Notes: generated by a model from the sequence alone, not told the origin. A stretch of 64,000 nt of DNA from Cymbomonas tetramitiformis (GCA_001247695.2 LGRX02025926.1:103424-167423); one strand, 5' to 3'. Counted from the stretch's first letter, positions 1 through 11,209 are shown. Numbers and translations: made by a program.

Positions 1-180
1 GCACCTCCGAGAGGGGGAGGAGTGCGCCTTCTGCTTGTGTAATATCCACCTGTCAAGCCGGTGACCGGCGGCCGTCAGCACTCTCCCCTTCACCTCCCAA
101 GGTCGCTCAAATGCGAGCAACTTCTGTTCGGCAGTCAGCTACCAGTTGTGCCGATGCCACACCGCAGACATCGAGTAAAG
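1..180. other. No gene seen, window edge
   Basis: No open frame here shows family motifs or coding bias, and no RNA gene is recognisable. The stretch leads directly into the minisatellite that follows. Confidence 0.4.
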
Positions 181-293
181 CGCGTTGACCGAGGCCAGGC
201 GCGTTGACCGAGGCCAGGCGCGTTGACCGAGGCCAGGCGCGTTGACCGAGGCCAGGTGCGTTGACCGAGGCCAGGCACGTTGACTGAGGCCAG
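181..293. repeat. 19-bp minisatellite, about six copies
   Basis: Six tandem copies of a 19-bp unit reading roughly GCGTTGACCGAGGCCAGGC. The last two copies carry substitutions. The long frames on the minus strand here are by-products of the repeat. Confidence 0.9.
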
Positions 294-1903
294 CCCACCA
301 TCACCCGAGTGAAAGAAATAAGCAAGCAAGAACAGGTAGAGGCCGTCATAAGTTACCACATAAGCATCGAGCAGACAACAGCATGGAAGACATCATTGCC
401 TGTAGGCACGAGTCATTACCGAGTGTGTCACACGCACACGCTTCCTCAGTCGGTGGGGACACGTTGCCGCAAGCACTTGTGCGCCGGTGCAACGTGTTGC
501 TCCGCGCTCTTCAGGCCGGCTGGTGGTCCCGGGGGAGAGCTTTGGTCCGGCGACAGACCTCTGGGTTCGACCATGATGAGCGGAGGACACAATCAGGTGA
601 ATGAAGGGTGGGATACTGCGGCGGCGAGATAGTCGTCCGGCATCCACAGTTGGCAGGTGGTAGGGGTGTAATCGAGGGGATCGAGGGAAAGGGGAACGTG
701 GGCAGGGGCATTAGCGGGCGGCTGCCATGAGCAGCACGCCCTAAGCGATGGGGGCGTATTGGGCTGGTGGAGGGAGCCTGGATCGAGCTGTTTTGGCCGG
801 ATGCGCGGGGGTGCTCTGGGGAACGTAATGGGGCGAGGGTTCTGCTGGGGCGCGCAACAGCGCAACGGGTGTTTCGATGCGGACTCCTCCAGGGAAGAGG
901 CGCTCCTCAAGCAGACCCCGGGGGGGGTGATGATGGGCGCTTCCATAGGCGTCCCCTTTGGTCGCCTGCCCACAGTTGCGTCTGTTGCCAGGTGGCACAG
1001 TAAAGCTTGCTGGTGTGCCGGCGGCCTCTATCTCAAGGTGCTGGCAAGGAGGGGTCGGGTAGTGGTGGAGCAAACGGGGACGGTGTGCTTGGCAGGGTTC
1101 GTCGGGTCAGGCGTGGGTGATAGTGCTGCAGGTTGGAGGGCTACAATGGTTCCAGCCTATACAGGGCACTGTCGGCGTGAGCCGTTGGGGCCTGACTGAG
1201 CGCTCCCGCCGCCAACATCCGTGCTTCTGGATGGTGGTTGGGCGTCTGGAGGGCGTCTACGATACGCTCATTGTGAGTGACGGTGGATGCCAGTGGTCGG
1301 GCTCACCCGGTGCTCTGAGGGCGGGCTGCGGTGTAATCATTACGAGTGCTGGCATGCGGCAGCGCGTGAGCAGGTACGCTGTCGCCAGGCCGCGTCGGGG
1401 AGGTGCTCGGCCGGGCAGAATGGGAGGCGGGTCCGCAGGGAGGGGACCAGGACCAGATGCGTGCCGTGGGGCAAGGAGTGCAGGATGGAGGCACCGGGTG
1501 GGGATGCCATGAGCCACCCAAGAAACTGGGGCAAGGAGGGGCGCACGGCGAGTGGTGTGGGTCATGCTCACCAAGGTTTGCCCAGGCTCACCCGCCGTCA
1601 GGGAGCAACGAAGCTTGCACGCGCAAGGGGGGGCCGTGGCCTGTGGCCTGGGGGGCATATCAACATACCTCTCGCACACCTAATAGAGGGAATAGACCAA
1701 CTGAGCCAGTGCGGGGTGGCGGGGAGAGCTCTTCCAGAGCTGAAGTGCATGTCCTCCATGTGATGGAGCCACGGGGGGCGCTCTGGTCGGGGCGCAACGA
1801 AACGCCAAACGGGAATGCGCGTAAGAGGATATGTGCCCACACCCCAACGCCTTTGACGCTTTGACTGGAGTCACCCAACTAGCACGTCACCAGAACAATC
1901 AGC
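294..1903. other. GC-rich stretch without a supported gene
   Basis: Several overlapping frames of 70-158 codons exist on both strands, as expected in GC-rich DNA. None shows a recognisable domain, and no pair of splice signals joins protein-like segments. I see no RNA gene or mobile element here. Confidence 0.4.
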
Positions 1904-2154
1904 ATCGAGGATCACAGCCAATCAGCATTGAATATGATGAGCGTCAATCGGCAGTGAGCATCGGAGGCGTCCAGTATCGAGGATCACAGCCAATCAACAT
2001 TGAATATGATGAGCGACAATCGGCGGTGAGCATTGGAGGCGTCCAGCATCGAGGATCAGAGTCAATCAGCATTGAATATGATGAGCGTCAATCGGCAGTG
2101 AGCATTGGAGGCGTCCAGCATCGAGGATCAGAGTCAATCGGCATCGAGGATTAG
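1904..2154. repeat. 72-bp tandem repeat, about 3.5 copies
   Basis: A 72-bp unit beginning ATCGAGGATCASAGYCAATC repeats at about 1904, 1976, 2048 and 2120 (the last partial), with few substitutions. The unit is a multiple of three, so a repetitive frame stays open, but nothing suggests it is a gene. Confidence 0.9.
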
Positions 2155-2160
2155 GGTGTG

Positions 2161-2201
2161 GCCCTGCCATGAGATGGCAACACCCAGCATGAGCAGGTGC
2201 C
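2161..2201. repeat. 40-bp direct repeat, copy 1
   Basis: This stretch (GCCCTGCCATGAGATGGC..., then ACCCAGCATGAGCAG) recurs with a few changes at 3408-3449, in the same orientation. The two copies bracket the 280-codon ORF. Confidence 0.75.
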
Positions 2202-2497
2202 GAGCGGCGTTGAGGATGGCTTGCGCGCCGCCCGCACGTCGGCGAGGTCCTGCACAGATTGCCCGTTGAGTTTAGGTGCGTGCACCAGTAGGCTGCGTGT
2301 AGTCGCCGGCCCCTCCACCGGCCGCCACGGTGACCAGACATATACCGAGGGCAGGACCCGCTGGCTTTTCAAGAAGGTTTGATGCGCCTTTGGCTGCACG
2401 TGAAGGGGGAGGCGGGAAGTGGTGTTGAGTAGCGCGAAGACGGCGAGGGCTCTGTGCTTAAACGCGAGGGCAATTTGGTTGACTTCCCCCCCCGCGC

Positions 2498-3340
2498 TCA
2501 GAGGGCGCAATGTCGGCTTTTGTGACATTGGCGTCGCAATCTTTTGATTACATATTCCATATAAAAGATCTCAACCCCGATGTCACAGAACTCGTAAAAA
2601 CAGCCGACATTGCGCCACCTGCCCGCACTCAGCCAGATGTGTGTGTTCTCGTACTCGAAGACTCTACTCTCCGGCAGTCCTGTGACCGCCTTGATGAGGG
2701 CGTGCAGGTACCGGAGGTATTTGATGGCCTCCTTCACGGTTTTGTCAAGATCGACGATCTTCGGCTGGGGCGAGACGAGCAGGGGGAAGCCCGTAGGCCC
2801 CGTGTCCTGTGGTTTGATGTCGCAGCACGTGACTGTGCACACGTGGACTAGCCTCTGCATATCCCCCTCCTCCGTGGGGAGGCCTGGTTTGCAGGTGGTG
2901 GAGAGCGGGTCCTCTGCCTCCAGGACCTCTTTGGTATCCGTGTACCAGCTGGCCACCACCTTGCGTATTTTTAATTCCGGGTTAGGTCCCAGTTTCGGTT
3001 CCTTTGTGCACGTTTTGCTCACCCGATGCAGCGGTTCGAAGATGGAGGGGATCCTCCCTTGCGGGGAGTATTGGACCTCTGAGTACTTCAGGGGGCGGCT
3101 GAGCGCCCTCTTGATTTCCTCAGTGGGAACCTCCTCTTCTTCACTGGGTTTATCCACCTCGGGGTTCCCAGCACGGGGCCGGCATCCCCGGCTTGCCCGA
3201 TTTTTGGTTTTGTTATCTTGTGTTTTTTTTGGTTTGTAGGGCCCGCTTTCCAAAACGCACCCTTCTGTGGCGTGACAGGGAAGGCAAACGGTAACGCACT
3301 TCAACGACACCGGTTTCTTGGATGATGACGGAAGAAGCAC
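2498..3340 (-). CDS. Unrecognised 280-residue acidic/basic protein
   Basis: I do not recognise this protein. The frame is open for 280 codons, and its middle and C-terminal part has a strong preference for C or G in third codon positions, which supports real coding. It contains a Lys/Glu-rich stretch near residues 60-85 (PSEEEEVPTEEIKRAL) and a C-terminal half with hydrophobic-aromatic segments (EAIKYLRYLHALIKAV, then WRNVGCFYEFCDIGVEIF). No signal peptide or transmembrane helix is evident, though the N-terminus is Cys-rich. The C-terminal codons overlap an inverted repeat (GCGCAATGTCGGCT arms near 2504 and 2602), so the end of the protein may be a duplication artefact. It could be a single exon, an intronless gene, or cargo of a repeat-bounded insertion, since 40-bp direct repeats flank it. 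Confidence 0.45.
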   Translation of the reverse strand: MLLPSSSKKPVSLKCVTVCLPCHATEGCVLESGPYKPKKTQDNKTKNRASRGCRPRAGNPEVDKPSEEEEVPTEEIKRALSRPLKYSEVQYSPQGRIPSIFEPLHRVSKTCTKEPKLGPNPELKIRKVVASWYTDTKEVLEAEDPLSTTCKPGLPTEEGDMQRLVHVCTVTCCDIKPQDTGPTGFPLLVSPQPKIVDLDKTVKEAIKYLRYLHALIKAVTGLPESRVFEYENTHIWLSAGRWRNVGCFYEFCDIGVEIFYMEYVIKRLRRQCHKSRHCAL

Positions 3341-3407
3341 TCTGTCGTTGTTTCAGCCAAAATGATTCTCCATTCAACGTTCAGAGTAACACCTCCAGAA
3401 AGAAAAT

Positions 3408-3449
3408 GCCCTGCTATGAGATGGCTGCACCCAGCATGTGCAGATGCCG
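3408..3449. repeat. 40-bp direct repeat, copy 2
   Basis: Second copy of the repeat at 2161-2201, with about five differences by eye. It lies just upstream of the minus-strand ORF at 2498-3340. Confidence 0.75.
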
Positions 3450-4284
3450 GTCTGTGCTTGCAGAAGCAGCGCGCATGGCTTGGATCCCCGAGGCGCAAGT
3501 CCAGGGCGCATCTCGAGAGGATGCGGGATACCGGCACGAGGCCCCTCTCTTTTGCATCCCTCCCCAACCACTGGAAAGAAGCGCTCAGGCCATCGAACGG
3601 CACACAAGAGGTGACACCAATCTGAAGGTGGATACACCACATGGGGCCTTGTGGAGAAGCTTGTGAATATTGTCTCAAGCTGGATTGAGCAGAAACCAGT
3701 GAATGCAAATTTTGGCAGGGAGCAGGGCGGGCTCGTCATAGCAAAATCAGCATGGGTACCTGACATCTTCGGCGTAAGGGATGATCGTCCGGATATGGGT
3801 ACTGCCACGTACCAGATCACCCGCTAGTCAGAATGCGTATAGGGCTCGCGCAAGCCGGCGTCTAAAGAGAACAAACCTGACGGCATGGCCTCGCTCACAA
3901 ACCCATGTGAGCTCATCCACGGCTAAGCCAATCACGTGCAGCTCAGGCTGGGCTGCCGATTTTCAAATGTCAGCCCGAGCTTGCCAAAGCGCTCGTGTGC
4001 GTGCCAAACAACACAGACATCCGGTGCTACACTCGGACCGAGATCGCTTGTACTGCGACCGACATGCGTACAACTGACACGCGACGCGCGACGCTTTTCC
4101 CGGCATGAACGAGGCAGACTGGGCCACCGATACCGCGCAAGGTCGCGGATGGCAGGGACGAGCTCGCAATATTCGCTGACCAGCCCGTGAGCCTTTCCCA
4201 GAATACACGAGGCGGTCCCTAAAGGCGCGAGCACCCTCCCGCCCCGGCCGACGAGATTTGGGCGATCGCGATCTTGCAGCTCAC
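3450..4284. other. No supported gene, possible 3' part of the JmjC gene
   Basis: Further minus-strand exons of the JmjC-like gene would be expected here. I could not find a segment with the remaining metal-binding histidine or a protein-like continuation. Confidence 0.35.
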
Positions 4285-5054
4285 CAAACTAGAAAGCGCC
4301 GCCGGGGAGTAGAACACGAGCTTCTTGCGGCCTCGGACCTGCGCTCCAAGCCCCCGCCCCGTGACTGCCGCGGCGCAACACCGAGGAGTCAGCGCCTGCT
4401 GGGTGCAGACCGGCATTCGAGGGAACCCCTCTTGCTGTCCTCTCACCGATCCGATCCAAAGCAGCGCGCAGCACGGTGGTGTGGACGGTGTCGAGGGTGG
4501 CATCCCTTACCTGCGTCAGAAAAGAGGCAGAGGAGTCGTAATGGAGGGGCGACACGGTGCCCTCGGGGCTGATCCACATCCGCGGCGACTGAGTCATGGC
4601 CGCGCCGTCTGCGGCAGCATCAGTCTCGAGCAGCGGGCGGTCGCTCTTGCGTCCGGCGGCCGCAGATTGGGTTGAGGACGCTGCGTCACCGATGATGCTG
4701 AAGGGGGCGGCCTGCACGTTGATATCCTGCAGCAGCGCATCGTTCAGACCAGCCTGGACGCAACCCACCTCACCATTCCCTCAGCACCCCGTCCAAGAAC
4801 GCCTACCCTGACCACATGTGTGGCGACTAAGGCTGGTGCGCCTCGTGTGGGCGATGCGGCCGCGCGTTGGTCCTCGGCGCTGCGGGAGACGGCCTCCCAC
4901 TTCAGCGGCCGTGGCGAATGTGGGAGCGAGCTCGGCAGGTGGGGCAGGAGAAGAGGCGGCCACCTGGAGGTAGAAGCGCAGGCCGCGCTGGACAAAGCTG
5001 CTGGATCTCTGGATGCACATCGCGAACTCCGCCAGAGTCATATCGCAGCGCCAG
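4285..5054 (-). CDS. JmjC/cupin-like dioxygenase, three internal exons
   Basis: Three minus-strand exons join with matching phases: 5054-4964, 4726-4511 and 4338-4285. They encode an N-terminal helical part (MTLAEFAMCIQRS...GLRFYLQ), then a core with RMWISPEGTVSPLHYDSSA and FLTQ, then VRGRKKLVFYSPAALSSL. The pattern W-I-x-x-x-G-T-x-x-P-L-H-Y-D is the signature of the cupin_8/JmjC family, Fe(II)- and 2-oxoglutarate-dependent hydroxylases or demethylases. The HxD pair (HYD) is two of the three iron ligands. The strand that normally follows, with a basic residue and a YSP-like turn, is the third exon. A low-complexity Ala/Ser insert separates helix and core in exon two. Neither the N-terminal exons nor the C-terminal exon with the last histidine was found, so this is partial or broken. 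The substrate cannot be inferred. Confidence 0.65.
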
Positions 5055-5560
5055 CTGGCGACCCCAGCCAAAGAGAGTGTCAGGCCACAGTAAGTCCCAG
5101 CCTGTAAGAGGTGCGGGCCAGCAGCAGGTATGCGATTGGACTGTACTTAGATGAGAGCGTGGTTTCCAAATCCCGAGTGCCTTCAAGAGTTGGCTTTCGT
5201 ACGGTGCAAGCAGTGCCGACGTCCCAAGCACCGGACACAGCTCCCTCGGATGGGAGTGTGCGCGAGGACCTAGCAGAATAGGGCTATCGAATGAGAGCAT
5301 CGACGTCCCGAGCATTGTGGGGAGTCAGCGACACTGGACAAGAGCGGCGCCGTTTGCCGGAAGCAGCGCCGATGTCCCGAGGGCAGCGGAGCGGCGGCTC
5401 CCCCCGATGAAATGAGCGCTGGAGTGCATCCGAACATTTCCGAGTATTCGAAGGTTTCTCCACCGTTAGATTGACCGGAGTGCTTCCCGGAGTTCCATCT
5501 GAAGAGCAGCTGCTCACTTTTCTTGGTAGAGACGACAGAGACTATACTTTCAACAAACAT
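5055..5560. other. No supported gene, probable 5' part of the JmjC gene
   Basis: The upstream exons of the JmjC-like gene should lie here on the minus strand. Several frames are open, but none resembles a family N-terminus, and I cannot choose a start codon. Confidence 0.3.
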
Positions 5561-5670
5561 GCGGCAGTCAGCGACCTTCTCAGCGGTGGAGGCTATTCAA
5601 GAACAGAGCAGGCTGCGAAGGAGCAGGGAGGGGGTGAGGGCAACCGAGGACGGGGAGGGCAGCGCATGGA
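5561..5670. repeat. 110-bp direct repeat, copy 1
   Basis: This stretch runs from GCGGCAGTCAGCGACC to GGGCAGCGCATGGA and recurs at 7382-7491 in the same orientation with roughly 85% identity by eye. Its right end coincides with the start of the palindrome at 5669. Confidence 0.8.
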
Positions 5671-6462
5671 CCTCGTTTTTGCCGTCGCAAAGGGTGCCAT
5701 CGCTAAATGGATCTCGCATGCGTTGTGTATTTCACGTCGTCGTGAGATAGGAAGGTCGCCGTGGGAAGGTTGGTGTTGACGATTTTCCCAGCTCGAGTCG
5801 CGGACGATGGGATGATAGAATGGATCGGTCGCAGGAAGGCGTGGCAGTACACTGCTGCACATTGGGTAGAAGGTGCTTCACCTGCCAGTTTTTTGCCATA
5901 GGGCACATACGAGTGCACGTACATTTCTTTGGGTGGCAGTATCCTTCTTTAATAAATTCTTCTTCTTCTTCTTGACTTCCACAGGCGCGGACTTGTCAAC
6001 GATCTCGGCCTCAACAGGCACTTCGGGCGTCTCAGCATAAAATATCTAATGCAACCAGGTTGCATTAGATTAGATTAGATTGCATTAGACATTTTCTGCT
6101 GAGACGCCCGAAGTGCCTGTTGAGGCCGAGATCGTTGACAAGTCCGCACCGGTGGAAGTCAAGAAGAAGAAGAATTTATTAAAGAAGGATACTGCCACCA
6201 AAAGAAATTTACGTGCACTCGTATGTGCCCTAATGGCGAAAACTGGCAGGTGAAGCACCTTCTACCCAATGTGCAGCAGTGTACTACCACGCCTTCCTGC
6301 GACTGATCCATTCTCTCATCCCATCGTCCGCGGCTCGAGCTGGGAAAATCGTCAACACCAACCTTCCCACGGCGACCTTCCTATCTCACGACGACGTAAA
6401 ATACACAACGCATGCGAGATCCATTTAGCGATGGCACCCTTTGCGACGGCAAAAACGAGGTC
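5669..6462. repeat. Large near-perfect palindrome, about 385-bp arms
   Basis: The left arm (5669-6054) reads as the reverse complement of the right arm (6080-6462), with a spacer of about 25 bp rich in GATTA units. Arm identity looks above 90% by eye, with scattered substitutions and small indels. Each arm carries the same short coding-like piece (Glu-rich, then KKKKNLLKKDTATKRNLRAL), in opposite orientation. Such a structure can extrude a cruciform, and if transcribed it would give a long hairpin RNA. Confidence 0.9.
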
Positions 6463-7057
6463 GATTGGAACAAGGCTTGCCAGGCCACCTTCGAGCAAGT
6501 GAGCTATGAAAAGGCAGTCATTTTCTACGACACCTTGACCGAGGAGGTATCTTATCACAAAAGCGCCATCACCGAAGCCCTTTGGCATGGACAAGACCGA
6601 CTCGATCAGTCATTGGGACAACACATCCTTTAACACCTTGGCAATCAATCCTAAAGTCCCAGCCGATGACGCCTCCGCCGGGGACGGCGTTCCCGCTTTG
6701 TCTCAGCACGATAGTGCGGCTTGGGCGGCGTTCCGAGAGCAAGCGGGGGTCGAGTTCACAACTCCCCAAACCCTACCGCGCGGGCGGCAGAGAATCTCCA
6801 AGAAAAAGGCGGAGATGTTCTACAAGGTGCTCCGCAGCCAGCAAACCCTCACTTCCATCATCTACCATGTACTTTTCTTGATACAGACGACAAAACTTTA
6901 CTTTCAGCAAGGCCGCCCCTTCGGATTCGTGAAGCTCCGCCATTTTGATTTGCGAAAAAAAAAGCCCAACCTCGGAACCTTAAGGAGAATCTGTGCAGTG
7001 CACTGCAAAAACTTCATTCAATTGATAGAGTGTGCCGGAGAACAGAACACGTTCTAG
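6095..7057 (+). pseudogene. Frameshifted coding remnant, family unknown
   Basis: Protein-like sequence continues rightwards in changing frames. A Glu/Lys-rich piece ends at 6253 (VEVKKKKNLLKKDTATKR...). A second piece covers about 6255-6428 in another frame (AFLRLIHSLIPSSAARAG, then FLSHDDVKYTTHARSI). A third starts at 6412 in the remaining frame (DPFSDGTLCDGKNEVDWNKA, then FEQVSYEKAVIFYDTLTEEV). A fourth is open from 6587 to 7057 for 156 codons (MDKTDSISHWDN...). The frame switches occur without credible introns, so I read this as a decayed gene. I do not recognise the family. The left part is duplicated inside the palindrome. It could instead be one gene with very short introns, which I consider less likely. 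Confidence 0.45.
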
Positions 7058-7381
7058 TGGAGAGACGTATGGCCAAGGAAAGCTATGACACAGGACGCAG
7101 CCGCCGCAACAGGCGGCGAGGATTGGGGGAGAGGAGCTTCAATGGCAGGTCGAAGGGAATCCGACCTGGGCGGCTCAAAGATGCCTCTGAGCACGTCGAT
7201 GTGATGCTCCTGGCAGAATATAAAATCAGAGCTGTTGCTGACTCTTACCATCCCGCGCCACGGACCCTCCCTGCGCACGAGACTGCTCAAGCTCCACCTG
7301 CACGCGCAGTCGCCTCCTGGCCCGCCCTTCGTCACGATGAAGGAGCGCTGTTTGTTATCTTCGATTCAACGCAACAATCGT

Positions 7382-7491
7382 GCGGCGGTTAGCGATCCTC
7401 TTAGCAGTGGAGACTATTCAAGATCAGAGCAGGCTGCAAAGGAGCAAGGAGGGGGTGCGGGCCGCCGAGGACGGGGAGGGCAGCGCATGGA
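7382..7491. repeat. 110-bp direct repeat, copy 2
   Basis: Second copy of the repeat at 5561-5670. The two copies bracket the palindrome and its decayed coding sequence, like the ends of an insertion or a duplication. Confidence 0.8.
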
Positions 7492-8756
7492 AAGGGGCAT
7501 GTCAGAGAGTGGGTGGACTGCGGTGGCGGGATTGGCACCGCGAGCACGCCGGCCAAGCGTCCGCCGCCCCGATCAAAACCATTGGCCCAACGGATGTCAT
7601 GCCTTGCCCTCCGCGTGCCCTCTTCAACTCCTGGCACGCCAGGCGGCGCTGATTTCCCTGCGCCCACTCGTACGACGCCACCTGGCCTCTAATGTTGGCC
7701 CTAGCAAGGCTCCTCCTTGGCCCCTTGGCCGCTCCCGCCTCCAGGTCCACTCCGCTCAGCGCCGCGGCCCATCCCTGCAGGGGGGCACACGGACAACCAA
7801 TACCATGCCTTCAATCCGGAGCACCAAGATGCCAAGAGAAGGATAAACGCACGCCATCGCGTCACCGATTGCGTCCCCATGATGTCATAAAAGGCTTATA
7901 TGTCACAGGCATCTCCTCCTTTTCAGACCAACCAATATTGACATAGTATTCCTCTGAAATCTCCCCCATCTTACTTCCCTACCTACGGACATCTACCCGC
8001 TCCAATCCTTTGTTCTCCACCCTGTGGCAATCCCCCCTTTGGTCTGGCTGTGGTGTGTAAGCATCTTACCCTCCGGCCGCATGCTTAGGCTACAATCGAC
8101 AAACATCGACCTACCCAACCTATCACTAGCCTGACTAGCTTCCCAGCCCCTCACGCAACAACGTGCACCTCACTTGCCCCTCAGCCACCCCCAGCAACTT
8201 CTCCGCCCCCACGACTTCTCCGCCGGCCTCATATCGAACTGAGAGGGCTAACGTGCAGGGGTCACCTGCACCGCTCGGGCTGCAGCTTGGTATCTGGCGG
8301 CCGCACTACCTCGCTCCTCTTGCCTCCCCCACGCCGAACGTACCGCTCGGCTGTGCCGGCGCCGGCGCGGCCTCGCCTGTGGGCAACACAGGGTCCTCTT
8401 GGAAGGGGGCGAGGCGCGCCGATAGTGACGTGGCGCAACGCTCCGCAGCGGCGATGTCCTCTAGTGCAGCCATGGGCCGCTCCCCCAGGATCCAGAGCAG
8501 GGCCTGCAACAGGTCCTCCGCGGCGGCAGGGCACACCTCCGACCCACCTGCCAGGCACCAGTACAAGTCGCGGGTGTAGCCCATGCCTGCCAGCGCTGCT
8601 ACCTCCCCAGCTGCCCTCAGGCACCTCCGCAGGCCCCAAAGAGCAGCCTTCCGCCTTTGACTCAAGTCTCCGGCCAGCCCAGCCTGCGCTCCGGCCGAGC
8701 AGATCACCTCCCGCCTCACACTCAGGGTTCCACTATGCAACACATGCAACACAAAA
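7492..8756. other. No supported gene
   Basis: The stretch is pyrimidine-rich on the plus strand around 7900-8250 and GC-rich afterwards. The long overlapping frames on both strands carry no recognisable motif. Confidence 0.4.
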
Positions 8757-8911
8757 GTGACCGGCCCGCGCGCCCATCGCCCTGGTGACCGGCCCGCGCG
8801 CCCGTCGCCCCCGGTGACCGGTGACCGGCCCGCGCGCCCATCGCCCCAGTGACCGGCCCGCGCGCCCATCGCCCCGGTGACCGGCCCGCGCGCCCGTCGC
8901 CCCGGTGACCG
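8757..8911. repeat. 27-bp GC-rich minisatellite, five copies
   Basis: Five copies of a unit reading GTGACCGGCCCGCGCGCCC plus ATCGCCCC or GTCGCCCC. One copy has a short internal duplication (GGTGACCGGTGACCGG). Confidence 0.9.
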
Positions 8912-9232
8912 TGAGCAGCCCCGGTGCGGCAGTGAGCAGCCCTGGGAACTGATCTGCCCCGCAACTGCCGCCCCTGATCAGATGTGACCGATGCTGCCGC
9001 CTGAGTTGTTTGCGGGGCCGAGGAGCATCACGGCTTGCCCGGGGACGTTGCGTGGCGCATCGGAGGTTGCTGGTGGCATGCCGGGATGGATTTACGGATA
9101 GGGAGAGTGACAGCAGGGCGCAATCGCGAGTAAGAATGCGGCATGAAGGCTTACCTGATTGGCGCGGTCAAGGTCGGCTGATAGATTCTGCAGCGTAGTG
9201 GGAGTAAAGCGGGAGCTCGCCGGAGGCAGCAG

Positions 9233-9351
9233 GGCCGGGATGTCCACACCCCACAGCGTCACCGCCTGTGTGGCCAGCTGTCACCCAGCAGCGCCGGGAT
9301 GTCCACACCCCACAGAGTCACTGCCTGTGTGGCCAGCTGTCACCCAGCAGA
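9233..9351. repeat. 59-bp tandem duplication
   Basis: Two adjacent copies start at about 9233 and 9292, each reading GCCGGGATGTCCACACCCC through TCACCCAGCAG, with two or three substitutions. Confidence 0.9.
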
Positions 9352-10140
9352 CACTTCTGCTCATCACACAGCTGACAAACATCGTAAATGTCAGAGATGC
9401 GAAGATATCACTGACTACCAGCACGCTGCATCCAGCTCCTGTTCTGCCCCCATTTGTTCAAAGCCACACGGATCTGCTGCAATGTATCCAACGCACCACT
9501 GATCCGCAACGCTGTGTCCACCCGCTGCTGATTTGCGACCTTGTGTCCACCCGCTGCTGATTTGCCACCTTGCGCCCATTTCCCCGGGCTCTGCTCGCAC
9601 TGATCAGCCCACCCTAAACATGTCAAGTTAATGAGCAGGGCAACAGCGTTCAACAGGAGAGCAGGGAGGCCAGCCTGTACCACGAATGCGTGAGGAATAT
9701 TCGATGGTATCACTGGTGGAATCTGACCCCCATTCCAACCCCTCCGTAAGACCATACCGTCGGTGCAAGAGAGAATACGGCCACAACGCACCGTCGCTGC
9801 ACAGCGCAATCAACGGTGTGCGCGGTGGTGCGAGAGGGGTGCTTATCTCACAGTGCGTTTCCGTGTCTCCTCGCCGACGTGAGAATGGGTGAGAATGCAT
9901 GATGCCTCGAGACTGTGGAATGTTTGTGCACACGCCTGCTCCCATTCTCATCTGTTGTGAAGGAATCAGGTTGGGATGAGAGCGTGCCATCGAGCATGAT
10001 GCTCTCAAGCATGACGCGCAGAAGCCGAGAGCAACACTACACATCTTCCCATCGGCAAACAACGACTCGAAGTGGGCAGCCAGCAACGCGACGGCAGCGG
10101 CTCTGCATTCGCATGCACGGGGGGCTGCTGGGACTCAGGG

Positions 10141-10234
10141 GTGAGGTGCTGAGCAGTGTAGACCAGAGGGTGAGGCGCTGAGCAGTGTAGACCAGAGGGT
10201 GAGGCGCTGAGCAGTGTAGACCAGAGGGTGAGGC
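10141..10234. repeat. 29-bp minisatellite, three copies
   Basis: The unit GTGAGGYGCTGAGCAGTGTA plus GACCAGAGG occurs at 10141, 10170 and 10199, followed by a partial fourth copy. Confidence 0.9.
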
Positions 10235-10946
10235 CGTTGGTGGTGACACACCTGGTCCGGCTCCTCGCGCATGTAATGGAGATGCTGATGTAGAGACGAC
10301 CCGAGCCTTGTATCAGGATCCACCAGAACCACTCGCATCTCTGTAAAACCGCCACGTCATTCCCCGCCAGGTCATCAGGATGCACATGGGTGCATTCTCT
10401 TGGCAGGCACCCGTTCTGCGGCACGCTGCATTTGTGGGCCGCACGTTACTGACCGTAGCTGATACTGTTTGTATGGAGAGTGTGCACCAGTGGGCAGATG
10501 GAATACAACACTGTGGCCGAGCTGTTGCCGGGCTTGGAGTTCATACCAAGTTTCTTGCAGAAGGGAAAATTCTTTTGCACTGTTTTGTTGTCGATGAACT
10601 CGTTGATTGTTTGGAGAGCACTGCTAGCCGCCGGGCCCACGACTCCCCTCAGCTCCCGTGTCGCGCGCCACTTCGTCTGCACTGATCTTTGGTTTGCACA
10701 AAGCCTCGACGCAGGATCCACGCGCAGGAGCGCTGTCCTCGGAAAGAGAGTCAGAATGTACAGATCTTTTGACCAGCTAATTAAAAGTACACTGCTCAGA
10801 TGTCCATCTTCACGAATTTGATTTTACCTCTCGAGAGCACACCTAAACCCTGCATGAATGCTCCCCGGGGTAGAGGCTGCCCTGTGTTGGCATCGAAGAA
10901 CTATCCATTCCGAGGATACTCCATTTAGGTTTTGGGTGATGTGGGC

Positions 10947-11209
10947 ACGCAGAAGACCGGAGGAATATTCCACCTCGGACGCAGAAGACCGGAGGAATAT
11001 TCCACCTCGGACGCAGAAGACCGGAGGAATATTCCACCTCGGACGCAGAAGACCAGAGGAATATTCCACCTCATACGCAGAAATCCAGAGAAATATTCCA
11101 CCTCGGACGCAGAAGACCGGAGGAATATTCCACCTCGGACGCAGAAGACCAGAGGAATATTCCACCTCGGACGCAGAAGACCGGAGGAATATTCCACCTC
11201 GGACGCTGT
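10947..11209. repeat. 32-bp minisatellite, eight copies
   Basis: The unit starts ACGCAGAAGACCGGAGGAAT and ends ATTCCACCTCGG. There are eight head-to-tail copies, the fifth the most divergent. Open frames exist on both strands because of the repeat, and I do not call them genes. Confidence 0.92.
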
